DNA of 64,000 bases from Combretum micranthum. Lineage: Eukaryota; Streptophyta; Magnoliopsida; Myrtales; Combretaceae. Of the stretch, positions 46,947-59,473 are shown one piece after another (within the stretch, counting starts at the first letter, position 1; every line of letters begins with the position of its first letter). The stretch covers positions 310,001 to 374,000 of the forward strand of contig JAMXBD010000427.1 in the NCBI GenBank assembly GCA_024138025.1, given 5' to 3'. Below the pieces are notes generated by a model. That model searched no databases, was not told the origin of the DNA, and saw only the letters and a program-made list of their open reading frames with translations. A program made the position numbers and the translations under genes.

Positions 46947-47640
46947 TGATGCGAACTCCAGGTATGTTAAACTTGAAACCCAGTAAGAGTACGTGGAACA
47001 ATGCTTTCAGGAACGCTAAATCGGATATGAAGCGGATCTTGACCCAAAGTTGTATTTCACGCTTGAGCCAAAGATATAATAAAATGGAAATCTTTACCCT
47101 AAGTTGTATTTCAAACCTAAACAAAGGTGTAGTATTAAAATGAACGCCACAAGATTAAATCTTGATAAGTTCACAAGTTCGCAATCCGAACCTAAAGAGA
47201 AAAACTCTCTCAAAACAATATTCATTCAAAAGTCAATTGTTCATACAAAAACCAATACCAAATATATATAACAAACGAAGGAAACTTAAAGTCTCCAATA
47301 ATCAAACTGAAAAGTCTCGAATAATTATCGTGCATAACATACGCCGGCGACATACGATGGTGGTGTTGCGATGGAACGTCAGTGGTGTAGGGCCAGCGTT
47401 GATCTCCTACAAGCACAATTCCAATTTTGATTTTGTTGGAGAATCTCCAAAGCTTATATAACATTTACAATGTCCAGATAATCATCCAATGATGGATCCA
47501 CGATGAAATCTCCATGCAAAGCTCGTTTCATCCATGTTTCTTCAACGAATGCTCCTAGTGCCTCCCTCATCTTGTTGGCTATAGCTCGCGTGATCGATCC
47601 AACCGGAATGTATAGCGGATCCTTGGATGCTGCTTCATCA
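46947..47640 (-). mobile_element. Full CRM-like LTR shared by hybrid and element C
   Basis: TGATGCGAACTCC ... CTGCTTCATCA, 694 bp. On its left is a primer site, so it acts as 5' LTR of the hybrid. On its right is a PPT (minus strand AAGAGAGGAAA, 47641-47651), so it acts as 3' LTR of element C. This is the signature of a tandem LTR-element-LTR array. Confidence 0.85.
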
Positions 47641-47644
47641 TTTC

Positions 47645-48684
47645 CTCTCTTAAGAGGATTCGTCCTCTAATCAGCATGCCATACATCAAAAGGAGAAAAT
47701 CAGACACAATCGAAAGTCGCACTAATGTTATACTCACTTGGAAGATCTAACTTGTAAGCATTATCATTGATCGGTGCAACAACTTGAAATGGATCATTTC
47801 TTCGTGGTTGCAAGTTAGAACGCTGCTGTTGTGGGAATCTCTCCTTGCGCATGTGCACCCAAACTCAACCACCTAGTTCGAAAACGATCTTCTTACGTCC
47901 TTTATTGGCTTGCCTAGCAAATTGCTCCGTTCGTCGCTCAATGTGTTGGCGAACCTTTTCATGCGTTTGCTTGACCAATTCGGCCTTCTGTTTCCCATCT
48001 AAACCGGTATGCTCATCTGCTGGTAATGGAAGTAAATCAAGAGGAGTCAGTGGATTAAATCCATACACAACTTCAAAAGGCGAAAATTTAGTTGCTGGAT
48101 GAACAATAACCCTATTATATGCAAACTCCATATGTGGCAAAAATGCTTCCCAATCTTTGAAGTTCTTTTTGGTTAAAGCTCATAACAATCGAGACAAAGT
48201 CCTACTAACGACATCTATCTGTACATCCGTCTATGGACGACAAGTAGTTGAAAACAACAACTTGGTTCCCATTTTCGCCCATAAAACACTCCAGAAAGTG
48301 GCTAAAAAATTTTGCATCCCTATCAGAAATGGTACTTCTAGGAACTTCGTGTAAGCGCACGACTTCCTGAAAGAACAAGTCAGCAATGTCAGTTGCATCG
48401 TCAATTTTATGACGGGGAATAAAATGAGTCATTTTAGAGAATCTGTCAACAACTACAAACATAAAATCATGACCTCTCTAGGACTAGGTAAACCCAAAAC
48501 AAAATCCATGGATAATTCTACCGGGGCTCACTAGGAATAGGTAAAGGGGTGTACTAACCGTGTGGGAAAACTTTTGATTTCGCGGTTTGCAAATAATACA
48601 CCTCTCACATATCCTCTCAACATCCTTCCTCATACGAGACAAAAGGAAATCTTCTTCTAACACATCTAAAGCCTTCCTCACATC
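47645..48684 (-). pseudogene. Integrase of element C
   Basis: Frames 48741-48484 (from DVRKALDVLEEDFLLS and the zinc CERCIIC), 48462-48205 ([20 protein letters not shown], then [13 protein letters not shown]: two DDE aspartates) and 48140-47865 ([51 protein letters not shown]). The C-terminal INDNAYK block is readable near 47745-47765. The N-terminal edge is cut at 48684 by foreign DNA leading to the family X insertion. Confidence 0.83.
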
Positions 48685-48875
48685 AAAGAAAGGATGCAAA
48701 ACATACATTAGAATTAATTCATGAACTAGATGATAAACCACAACATCGGTTTACATTTACAAAACATCCTTGTTCTCTTCACTCAAAAAGTTATTTGCTC
48801 CTCACGCTCAACACGAGAGATCTATTGATATTTCTGGAGACTGACTTCTTCCAAGCAAGGACAGCTATCTACTTG

Positions 48876-49390
48876 TTAATTCTTTTGGGGGCATTTCCTC
48901 GCCCAACGTCCCGGCTGTTTACAAATGAAGCACTTCAGGGTTTTCTTTCTTGGGCAGTCCATAATCTTATGTTCAAGATCCCCATAGAGGTAACACTTGT
49001 GCTTCAACTGTGGACACTGTCTTAGATGATGACCTTCTTTGCACTTCCAACAAGTGATCTTACGCTTCTTAAAAGGTTTATTCTTAACAGTTAGGGTAGT
49101 CGTCTTATACCTTCTAACTTTGGAGCTTGGACTAGCCATAACAGAAGGAGTCTCAATTCCTTGCGTTGTCACTTGGTGGGGTCCTTCCAACTGAACCGAC
49201 ACATTCCTAATAAGCACTTGTTGTAAGAGGAGCTTTTGTGTATCCACCAAACAGCTAGAAGGTCTATGACTTGTTGCATTGAATCTTGTGGTGGTGGGGT
49301 ATCTTTCACTTGTTGTTCATCGGGAAAGTTAGTCTACTGTTGCATGTTCTCCTCAGGTAGTCTCCTAGAAACAAGATGAAACGGTCACAT
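48876..49390 (-). pseudogene. Gag remnant with three zinc knuckles, family X element
   Basis: Begins near 49390 with an MPPRR-like start not clearly readable and QDSMQQVIDLL. The capsid is deleted. The frame 49250-48876 then has RYKTTTLTVKNKPFKKRK and three knuckles: CWKCKEGHHLRQC, CYLYGDLEHKIMDC (second Cys is Tyr) and CFICKQPGRWARKC (His is Arg). Two of three knuckles are thus damaged. Same knuckle order as the family Y gag at 59583. Confidence 0.75.
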
Positions 49391-49853
49391 TAGCCTAATT
49401 ATACTACTCACAAGCTGCTTATGTTTTAGAAAAAGAGTTATATATTTTATTTTCTTTAAACTCGTTTATTTAGAAAAACAGTGAAAGCATGCAATTAATC
49501 CTTCCTACCTAGTGGTCTCCTAGGTTAAAGGGGAAATCTACCATTTTCTATTATCGGTTTGAACCAAAGGTCGGGTAGGGTTACTTATTCTTGTACTTTG
49601 CAGTTGCTAGAATAGATTCGATCATCCCATCAAATATTTTCAATCTTCCTTCCTCATGTATCTGTTTCAATGTTCTCCAAAAGACTCCAAGACGGAATTC
49701 AAATCCTTAAAAATCGAAAGTCACATCTTAAGGGTCAGGCTGCTAAATCTAGTTTCTTCTTTACTTTAGGCTTATCTAACACTTATCTGTCCATTCCTAA
49801 GATCGTATTTTAACATTCTATTCTCTTAAAGTCTTTCCACTAATTCCCAAACC

Positions 49854-49870
49854 TTGTCGCTGATACCAAC
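49854..49870 (-). promoter_or_regulatory. Primer binding site of the family X element
   Basis: Minus strand TTGGTATCAGCGA, the tRNA-iMet type with a mismatch, 5 nt from the LTR. Confidence 0.7.
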
Positions 49871-49875
49871 CAAAC

Positions 49876-52800
49876 TGTCACGCCCCGAAGAATACCTAAA
49901 CGTGTGGCAGTCTATCATACAATATTAAAGCCTAAGAATGACTACTCAGTCAGTGCGAAGGCTTCCATACTATGTACTGGCGTCTAACACATGGAGAAGA
50001 CTCATCGGAGTAATACATTTTACGTTGATATGCTTGATAACAATGAAGGAAATACAAATTTACTATACTTCAGATAAAATAAACTATACTTCATAATACA
50101 AATCATTAAACTTCAATTACACTTCATCAAAAGATTCTACTACGTAAAACTATTACAAGGCAAATAATAAAACTAGCTGGTAACTTCAAACATTCGTGTT
50201 CTTTATCGAAATCCCGGAGTCATTCCCGGCTCCAACCAATTCAATCCCCACTTTGCATTCTTGAGATAACCTGTTCATTTAAACAACTATAAGGGGTATA
50301 AGCTACACTAGCTTAGTGAGAATTTCCTTAGTCCCGTACCATAACAAACAAATTAAAATCAGTCATATGCTATGCATGAACAAACACGTGAGCAAGCAAT
50401 TATGCATGGGCATCCGAAACCCACACACAAAACGGATTTACGTCCTCCGTATCTTAGGTAGGAATGGTATTGAGTCCACACGACCGCATCTAGTCCCCAA
50501 ACCCTCGGCTTTTAGCACTCGACTCGGCTAGGCCCATCCAAGAATGCATCCACATGCGCCTTAGTACCCAGAATGAGCTCTGGCACCGAGCTCGTTATCT
50601 AAATGAGGCAACAACGGACCATACCAATAGACCTGCGTAGGAGTAGCATGCTACCAAATGCATATGTCCGATGCGATGTATGACCAATTTAATTTTTGCT
50701 TAGGTCAAAAAATTTTATAATTCTTTAGAGTGACCAACCAATATCACACATATAAACATGAATAATATGAACGGTGCAGTTATCCAATCAAATCGTGGTT
50801 TCGATATGCTTTAGTATTCTTTGGCATACATTCATCACAACCTCATCATATCTCCCATCCCCATTCATATCGATTTTTATCTTACTCCTATTATAATGCA
50901 ACTAACTACAAGCACAATCAAGATAACAAACAAGGGAAAACTCACTCGACCATTGGATCACCGGTCTTCTAGTAATAGTAATTCGGTGGTAGGGAATTGT
51001 CGATTTCGGGATCTCCTAAAGGAAGAAATACTTTAATAAGCATTTCAACTCAAACTAATCCAAACAATTTCATACGAACTATCAAATTCGTAATTCTCGT
51101 CCTAAGCGGAATTCCAACTTAAAAACGGCCATAACTTGGTCATTTTAACTCGGAATCTCGCAAATTATATATCGATTTCTATCTACTTCGAAAGATCTAT
51201 ATATTTCTAATATTTTTTCAAGTTTTGAAAACTTTGAAGTTTGAAAAGTTTGGATCAGATTAGGGCAGCAACAATTTCAATTTCCGAAAATTAGTTTTGT
51301 AAATGTTTGTAATGTTCCTACTATATAAATTAGCTATACATGCAATATGAATGATTTCCTAACATGAATGAAATGAGATGAGCTTAATGTATGCATGGTC
51401 TTGATGATTTTTGGTAAAAGAAAATTTTGGAACTCTTTATTTTGCAAGACTTCCACTATAACTACTTTTGAAAGATTTAGTTTTCTAACTTTGATCATTT
51501 CCATTTGTTTTGGATTTATTATAAGAAAATATAATTATTTTTGTTAAAATGATCTTCATTATATATATTACTTATGACCTTCATTTCTACATAAAAATTC
51601 CCATTTTACACTTTGTAAAATATGTTTTCCAATATGATTTACTCAAAAATCCGAATTTTGGAAAATTTCATTTCTTGCATTTTCTTATGAGAAAACTTGT
51701 TTAATGCATCAAAATTTGAGGCTTTACTATATCTATTGTCTAAGGACTTCATTTAACACATAAAACTTGCAATTTGAGTTCAAATACTAAGTGATTACAT
51801 ATGCATCATCTCAAATTAGAATTTGACAATTTGATCACTAACTCAAAATTTTCCATTTTAATTCCATTACTTGTTTTACACATTACTCATGCCTAAACTC
51901 ATTTTAACTTGTAAAAATCATTGCTTAATGATATCTATTACCTATATACTTCATTTTTCGCATAAACATGAGTTTTGGAGTGATAAAGGGTTTTCAAAAT
52001 TGGTCTTGGTTGGGATCCGAATTTAGAAAATTTATTTGTGGTCATATCTTTTGATAAAATCTATCTAAGCTTATGAAAATCCATTCCTTACCTATCATAT
52101 TTATGAGCCTTTCATTTCTTGAATAAAAACTTCATTTTTGAGTTGGAAAATATGTTTTTAAAATAGGCCTTGGCCAAAATTAGAAAATATAATTTTTATT
52201 TTGAAAATCACTTTTGATTCTTGTAGAAAGAAGTCTTGATGATATACATATATTAAGCCTTCATTTTCTTAAGTAAAAATTACATTTTAACACTTGGAAA
52301 GTGGTTTTTAAATGGGGTCTTGCCAAAATACGAATTTCACAACTTTGTTTGAGTTCAAAACTAGGATCTATACTTAACATGAACATAAATATAAAACAAA
52401 TGCATGTTAATAAGCTATAAACATCATAGATCTAACTTTACTTATCAAAAATCTTTCATTTTTGGTATCTATACCCTAAGCCCTTCATTTTAAATGAAAA
52501 ATACACATTTTGAAGTTGAAAAACAACTTTTCTAAATATGACATTTCATCCGAATTTTCAAAAATTATTTTTGTTAAAAATACAATAGATCTTGAGTTTC
52601 CTAAAGCTTTCTTACTATCATCATGCTTTTACAAGCCTTAAACTTAAATCTAGATCTAGTTTTTAAAACTATTTTTGAGTGCATAAACACTATGATAGCC
52701 ATGTGAATCATGAATAGATGATGAATATATGCACAAATCACTAATAGTAACAACATACCTTAACAATAGACAAGATAGCATAATAACTCAATGACTAGAT

Positions 52801-54630
52801 CTAAAACATTGTGATGGCAAGGATCTCATGTTCAAGTGTTTCCATCCCTAGCTTGAAGCTCATGGGGATTTTGTGTGGAATCACACATGAATGACTTGCC
52901 ATTACATTCAAGATCCTAAAGTATAGATCTCTTACCTATTTGTTTGTGTGGAGTAATAAATTTGAAGGAAAAACAAAGTGTGTGTGTGAGAAAGGGAGAG
53001 GGGTCAGGCAATGGGGGAGGAGAGGAAGAGAGAGTTTTTTGAGTTTTTGAAACAAATGAAATGAAAATGAAGAGAGAGAAAAAAAAGAGATTATTTATAT
53101 TAAGTGGATTTAGGGTTTGTTTGATAAAAGAATGAGATAAAATAAAACAAATTGGGGGCATAAATGGGGGGGTAGCGCCGGCCAAGTGAGGAGGAGAGAG
53201 AGGGAGAGTTGAATTTGTTTGAAAATTGGAATTTGTGTAATAAAAGTGTTAAATGTAATAATTTTGTAAGAAACAAAAATTTCTTGGAAAGAAAATATAA
53301 TTGAGTGTTTGTAAGGATGTAAGACTAGGGTATGGGTGTGTGTGTGTAGTAGATTGTACTTGTGAATAGTAGACAAGACATTTACTTTACCGGTTGTAAC
53401 GAAAACACGGAAAAAGCTATAACTATAATTTTTATAGCCCGAAAAATTATAAAATTGATATTTTGGAATCCTTATAAAATTACGGTTCTAATGAATATTC
53501 CGAAAAATTTTTCTGAGTTCGTGGTCTGGGCACGCTTTCAGTAATTAAGCTCGGAAGGCGGGAATTGAAAATTTTTTCGAAATAAAAACTTTCCAAGGTT
53601 TAAAATATACTTAATAAACAATATTCCACATTAAATTATTTATAAAAGTTCTTTTGATAAATAAAACCAAAAGAAAAGGGATCTAGGGCTTCTAGGTTTT
53701 CTCACAAGACCTGGACCAAACCGGTTTAGGGTTTCGTTTCGAGTTTTCGAAGTTTACTTGATTACTAAGACAACGAGGTTTATATTATAAGAATAATAAC
53801 ATTTGTAAAATGAAAAGTAGTGAATGTACCAAAGACCAGTTAAATACCGGTAGTAATAAAATACGAAATAAATAGCAAAATCAAATAATTCTAGTTATAT
53901 AAAAAAGAAATTTATAAAACTGATATATTTGGAAAGCTTAAGAAATTATGAGTCTAACGGTACTAATATCGTATATTTAACATTTCGACCCCTGGGGCAG
54001 TTTTCAAAGTCTGTACCCGATCGGATTCGAAATGAATCGAAAATTCGTTCATCTCAACTTTTAATCATAAATGAATACGAACCAACTACACCTTTTTTTT
54101 TTCATTCCGACTCCTTAGTTTAGGAATAGGAATCACCGAATCTAGGTTACTATGGCTTCTCGGGAATTTTGGGAACTTAGGTTTTCCGGTTGACTTTCCG
54201 GTTTATACCTTTGCCAATTTGGAAACTGATATTTATGTTTATACAACATATTTGATTTGAGAAATTTATTTTAAAATTTATTTTTGTAAGTATTTAATAT
54301 CTTTTAACGTTTTCGGAATTTTTGAATTGGGTTTCATTTCCGAAAGTTAATCGTTTTTTACTTTTTAATAATTCGTTTTTAGGATCTATATTACCCGATT
54401 TTATAAATCGGAGTCATGTATGGAATTTGTCGTACGTAGTGGTTTTGGAATTGTAGTATGTTGAGTTCTTATTTATTTTTAAGAATTCTTATTTTTCTCA
54501 AGCTTTGGAAATTTCTGGATTTGCTCGTGTTTTTGGACTAGTTGAAATTCAGTTTTAATTTGGAGTGATCTTTAGGGTTTATTTTCGAAGTTCATCTTGA
54601 ATTATTTACTGAAATTTTCCGGGGCTTACA
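49876..54630 (-). mobile_element. 5' LTR of the family X element, 4.76 kb, minus orientation
   Basis: Plus strand TGTCACGCCCCGAAG ... TTCCGGGGCTTACA. Inverted copy of the solo LTR at 18751-23488. Minus-strand TATA box (TATAAATAA, 53091-53099), leader exon 1 donor GTAAGA after 52936, exon 3 at 50946-51015, acceptor before 50270. No coding region; the frames around 52916-53376 are CT-rich leader. Confidence 0.82.
53091..53099 (-). promoter_or_regulatory. TATA box of the family X 5' LTR
   Basis: Minus strand TATAAATAA. Position within the LTR matches the solo copy. Confidence 0.58.
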
Positions 54631-54635
54631 GGATG

Positions 54636-55700
54636 CTTCAAGGACTCGTGATCAGTATGAATGACAAACTCCTTAGGCCACAGGTAATGTTGTCGAGTCT
54701 GTAGGGGCACGAGCCAAAGCATATAACTCCTTGTCATAGGTTAGATAGTTCAGAGTGGCTCCATTCAATTTCTCGCTAAAGTAGGCAATAGGCTTCCTTT
54801 CCTACATCAAAACAGCCTATACCACAACCAGATGCATCGCATTCAATTTCAAATGTCTTTCAAAATCGGGTAATGCCAGAGTAGGTGCAGTAGTAAGTTT
54901 TTACTTAAGCAGATTAAATGCATTTTCTTGGTCACTTGCCCACTTAAAGCCTACAACTTTCTTAATCACCCAATCAATGGTGCGGCTATACTACTGAAAT
55001 CGCGAACAAATCTCCTATAAAAACTAGCCAAACATGAAAACTTCTATCCTCACAAACAGTGGTAGGTCTAGGCCGTTCTTTAATAGCCTTAACCCTCTCT
55101 TCATCAGCATGTATTCCTTGAGCACTAACTACATAACCCCAGAAACACAAGTTGTTTGGTGCAAAAAGAACACTTTTTGAGGTTAGCAAACAATTTTTCC
55201 CTCCTTAAGACATCAAACACTAAGTGCAAGTGCTGAATATGATCATCCAAGCTCCTACCATATACCAGAATGTCATCAAAATAGACTACAACAAACTTGC
55301 TAATATAAGCACGCAAAGCATGGTTCATGAGTCTCATGAAAGTACTAGGCGCATTAGTTAAACCAAAAGGCATGACTAACCGTTAATAAAACCATATTCG
55401 TCTTAAAGGTCGTCTTCCATTCATCACCTACTCTTGGTCTTATTTGATGGTATCAACTTTTTAAATCGGTCTTAGAGAACAACAAGAGCCATATGGTTCA
55501 TCCAGCATACATCTAATCTAGGAATTGATGTTTATTGACTTTACAGTGATTTTGTTATTGGCTCGACGTCAGTCGATGCACATTCTCCAAGTCCCATCCT
55601 TCTTTGGTACTAGTAGCACCTGTACTGCGTATGGACTAAGGCTTTCCTTCCAATAGCCTTTGACATGAGTTCCTCAACTTACCCCTGAATCTCCTTAGCC
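54636..55700 (-). pseudogene. Reverse transcriptase and RNase H of element C
   Basis: Frames 55373-55125 ([43 protein letters not shown]) and 55189-54986 (thumb/connection), then interrupted RNase H with FEIECDAS-like and HTDHESLK text to 54640. The fingers ([12 protein letters not shown]) lie at 55560-55610. Frameshifts are frequent. Its retained HTDHE motif contrasts with the Tyr change in element A. Confidence 0.82.
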
Positions 55701-56206
55701 TCTTCTGGATTGCATCTATAGCAGGTCTATTTGGAAGGGCAGCTCCTGGAATGAGATCAATCTGATGCTCTATTCCTCTCAAAGGCGGTAACCTATCCGG
55801 AACTTCTTCAAGAAAAACATCATCGTACTCCTACAAAAAGTGAAGAAACACAGTAGAAAAGAGGGGTTAAGGTCGTTGGCATTACAATAAGCCTCCTTGT
55901 ACACAAGTACAATCATGGGCTATTTCAAAAACATGGCACTCTTAACATCCTTTCCTTTTGCATAAAAGCTCACTTTTCTCTCTTTGCACTCAATATCGTT
56001 CTTTTTCTCTCCGTGCTTCTCATTTCTCTTTTTTTGCCTTTTCTCAAACAGATGTTTTTTTCACTCTTCTCACAAAATTTCTCACTCCAGTTTCTCTCTT
56101 CTTTTTCACTCACACTCTCTTTCTCACTTTTCTTGTGCTGCTCATGTGCCCCTTTAATTTTTTTTTTTTTGTTCTTCAAAAATTTGTCTAGGAGACAAAG
56201 GTGCAA
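55701..56206 (-). pseudogene. Protease-RT linker of element C
   Basis: The frame 56206-55970 is Lys/Glu-rich (LDKFLKNKKKKIKGAHEQHK, then KSEKESVSEKEERN), a charged and probably coiled-coil linker equivalent to that in D and E. Confidence 0.75.
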
Positions 56207-56476
56207 GTTTTACACTCCTACCATCCTTAACAAATGAATACATATTTTTACATCCATACAACAAGCAATCTCAACTTTTCAACTAATAAGGTACTAGCTA
56301 CATAGGTACAAGTACCACTGTCTATGATCAAGCAACATACCTTATTATGGATATGACAACGGATATGGAAGATGTTGTCACGCTGCTCCTCATTATCAAC
56401 TTCCCTAACTTGCACACTTAAGGCACGTTGAATCACCAATGATTCACCTTGAACAGCATATTCCACATCTTTGTAT
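56207..56476 (-). pseudogene. Aspartic protease start of element C
   Basis: Within frame 56553-56248: YAVQGESLVIQRALSVQVRE, FHIRCHIHNKVCCL and the active site IIDSGTCTYVASTLLVEKL. At about 56477 the element stops and plus-orientation LTR sequence begins, so gag and the 5' LTR are absent. Confidence 0.8.
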
Positions 56477-56773
56477 GGATAATTAACTTTTAAATTAAGG
56501 ATATTGAAAGAGTTTTCTCCTTTGGTTCCATAGCAAACTAGTGAACTTATCAAGAATTTTTTCTTGTGGCATTCTTTCGATCTTATTCCTTGTTTTTTTT
56601 ATTCTGAGATATGATTTAAGGTAAAAGGTTCCATCCTTGTATATCCCTTGGTTCAGGTTTGAAATAAAACTTTGGGTCAAGATCCATCTTCCGATCTGAT
56701 TTAGCTTTCATAACGACCTGCTTCTGGAAACTAATCGTTGGGTTTCGGGTTAACATACTTAGAGTTTGCATCA
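56477..56773 (+). mobile_element. CRM-like LTR 3' fragment (plus orientation)
   Basis: Reverse complement of the start of LTR A. It contains CTTGTGGCATTC and GAAATAAAACTTTGGGTCAA and ends GAGTTTGCATCA. It joins element C protease head to head, a second case like the B/E pair. Confidence 0.78.
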
Positions 56774-57094
56774 TTAATGTCAACTAAACTTTTTTATTTT
56801 CATTCTATTGTGTGTATTATTTTGTAACTTGTGCTCTTTTATCTTTTATTGGGTTGACTATGGAGCAATCAAAATTACACATTGATCTGGTTGATGATCC
56901 GATGCATCGTATTATAAGGTCTTGAGATGAGGAGATGCAGTGTTTATTTTTTATGTTGGAAAAAACTGGTGGAATATTCTTATAACTAGCTTATATATAT
57001 ATATATAATATATTCATGGAATTATTTTTCCTCCTATTTAACCTAATCATGAAGGGGGAAAAGTATATATTTTGTCCTCTTTATAGTCACCTAT
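56774..57094. other. Short AT-rich stretch, no gene
   Basis: Contains a (TA)n run near 56990-57009. Nothing else recognised. Confidence 0.5.
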
Positions 57095-57870
57095 TGTCAC
57101 ACCCCAAAGGATATTCTTAACGTGACAGTCCGCCACTCTCAATATTAAAGTTTAAGTGTGACCACCTTAATTATCCCAAAAGCTTCGATACCGGGTATAA
57201 GACGTACTTTCTGTCATAGAGGACCATGCTTTGAAACAAGTTATTTAAGAAGATATGCATAATAGTGATTAAGAATGGAAATCATAACATTTCAAATGTA
57301 ATACGAGTCTTATAGATATTAAAGGGGTATTCCCCTAACAAAACATATATAGTCGATCAAAGTCTATCTTTAAAAAATAAATACACCGGAGTGTTACTTA
57401 GAAGTTTAAGTCTATATCTAGTCCTTGACTTCTTTGTAAAAGCTCCTAAATCCAAAAGATGGAGAGAAATAACCCCTAGGCTTCGGCCATAAGTAAGGGT
57501 GCTACAAAAGATATCTAAAAGGATGTAAGCTTACTTGCTTAGTGAGAAATATTTCCACAATAAAGTACTCGTATGACCAATAATCAAATAAGTTAATTAT
57601 TCAAGCGTATGAAATGCAAGAAGTACATGAGCAAACAATAAACATGATTTATCGGGAATCATTACGCTCTCCATTCAGGGTTAAGTGTTCCAGGCCATAT
57701 AGACTGCTATTCACAAACAAGATTTTTATAGTTCATTCAAGCCACTACTAGCCACTAAAATGCAGTTCATTCAGGAGACTACTTGCCGTTAATATTCGGG
57801 CAACCATTCGTCGTTTTGTAGATGTTAGGTCCTTGCTTACCTCACTACTATGCCCTTGTCCCACCAGGTG
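57095..57870 (-). mobile_element. Del/Tekay-like LTR end fragment (minus orientation)
   Basis: TGTCACACCCCAAAGGATATTC resembles the family X terminus. Sequence to about 57650 follows the same order of blocks (AATATTAAAG..., TACTTGCTTAGTGAGAAAT) with large divergence. Cut at 57870 by a CRM-like LTR. Confidence 0.6.
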
Positions 57871-58709
57871 TGATGCAGAAGCATTCAAGGATCCATTATA
57901 TATCCCAAGTGGACCAATCACTCGAGCTAAAGTGAGGCGGATGAGAGAAGCTTTGGGAGCCTTCATTGAGGAGACTTGGGAGAGACACACATTGTACAGA
58001 GACTTCACGAAAAGCTTGACACTTGACAACAATCTAGACTTTGTTAATTTTATCCAAGTTTTTAAATCAGATCAGCCAAAGTTGCAGGCGTTCATATCAG
58101 GGTTCAACGCCAGTAGCTGGAGCTCGAACATTGTCGACGTTCATGCAAGCGTGAACAGACATAAGTAGATGATCCCTCAATGCCACTGGCTTTAATTCAA
58201 CGCCACCGGCATACTCTTGGTACAATAATGTCCAGAAGCAAGTTTCTTAATGCTGTCTCCAATGATGGTAAAATTTTATTCTACGCCCCCAGTACAACTC
58301 CCTACACCGCTGATGTACTTTACCTGCATACACGCCTTAGAACTCGCAATTCTTGTTTCTCTTTTATAGGCTATCGGCTTAATTTGTTTAGACGGTGTAC
58401 TTTTATTACCATATGGACATCTTTAGACATTTAGTATTCCTTGTTTGTTTATTATATCTTTATATATGTATAAGCTTTGTATGAAAAGACAGATTATTGG
58501 TGATATATGAAATTTGAGAGAGTTTTTCTCTTTTGGTTCCATTGAGAACTTGTGAACTTATCAAGAATCAAATTCTTGTGGCGTTCCATTCGATCTAAAA
58601 TCTTTATTTTACTTTGCAATACAACTTAGGGTAAAGATTTCATTTATTTATACCTTTGGTTATAGTTTGAAATACAACTTAGGGTCAAGGTTTGCTTAAT
58701 GATCTGATT
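57871..58709 (+). mobile_element. CRM-like LTR (plus orientation), 3'-truncated
   Basis: TGATGCAGAAGCATTCAAGG is the U3 start of this LTR type. The frame 57833-58168 carries the polyprotein tail (KDPLYIPSGPITRAKVRRMR, EALGAFIEETWERHTLYRDF). It stops after GATCTGATTTAG, about 120 bp before the expected CATCA end. Confidence 0.72.
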
Positions 58710-58898
58710 TAGTGTTATGGAAGAGCCATCGGTCCATGCTCAAGAGTCAAGTCAACAAGAAGATCAAGAGGCGAAGGTTAAATTTCAAAGGATTTCAAGT
58801 CCAATTAGCTTGCCTCAAGGACCAATCACGAGATTTCGAGCTAAGAAGCTTCAACAAGCTTTAAATCAATATTTCCAAGGCTTGATGATATATGCTAG
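58710..58898 (+). pseudogene. Polyprotein tail fragment of another Ty3 element
   Basis: The frame from 58717 reads GPITRFRAKKLQQALNQYFQ, the tail motif of a different Ty3 family, preceded by an acidic segment. Interrupted by the family Y LTR terminus at 58899. Confidence 0.6.
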
Positions 58899-59164
58899 TG
58901 TCACGCCCCGAGGGTACCCTAATAGTAGTAAACAAGTTACACTTGAATACTATCACTAGATTACCTTCAGAGATTGACAGGTTTTCAAAACAACAGGATC
59001 TTTTTAGTTGCTTGATAAGAAATAACAAATATATGAAAGAAATGACTTAGTTGATAAACATTATAAAACTATTACAAACCATATAGTTTCTTTTGAGTAC
59101 ACAACTAAATAATCTAATCTAATAGTACAAAACCATCAAACTAAAATATATTTGTAGACTTCTA
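58899..59164 (-). mobile_element. Terminal 266 bp of the 3' LTR, family Y element
   Basis: Plus strand TGTCACGCCCCGAGGGTACC through GTAGACTTCT. Matches 62372-62634. The joint to protease sequence is at about 59164. Confidence 0.82.
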
Positions 59165-59473
59165 TTTTGAGATGGCAATTAACTTTTGCTTTTACAGCAG
59201 TTAGCCAAATCATACCCAAAATAATATCATATTTCTGCATCTCTACCAGAATTAAGTCAGCAATCGATTTTTGATCTCCAAACTTTAGTGGACAATTCTT
59301 GATCATCTCCCATGTTACCACTAAATCTCCAGTTGGTGTAGTAACTCTCAATTCTTTACTCATGCTTTCAATTGGTAATCTTATACGCCTTGCTAATCCA
59401 GTATTTATGAAAGAATGCGTTGCTCCCGTGTCAAACAAAGCATACGCAGTCTGATCCCCTACTTGAATTGATC
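59165..59473 (-). pseudogene. Aspartic protease of the family Y element (3'-truncated)
   Basis: Reads GSIQVGDQTAYALFDTGATH with the D-T-G active site, then FINTGLARRIRLPIESMSKE and ILVEMQKYDIILGMIWLTAV, including the ILGM flap-side motif of Del/Tekay proteases. It ends at the deletion joint after about 100 residues. It is in frame with gag only if the 109-nt segment to its right is removed. Confidence 0.8.

Larger units (their letters stand above)
48697..54630 (-). mobile_element. Family X Del/Tekay-like element with one LTR, inserted in element C
   Basis: GGATG(C) occurs at 48692-48697 and again at 54631-54636, a possible target duplication. Inside, from the right, are a 5' LTR (49876-54630), a primer site, a shortened gag and about 100 bp of unassigned sequence. 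No pol and no 3' LTR. The host element continues on both sides (integrase left, RNase H right), although about 120 residues between them are also missing. Confidence 0.62.
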
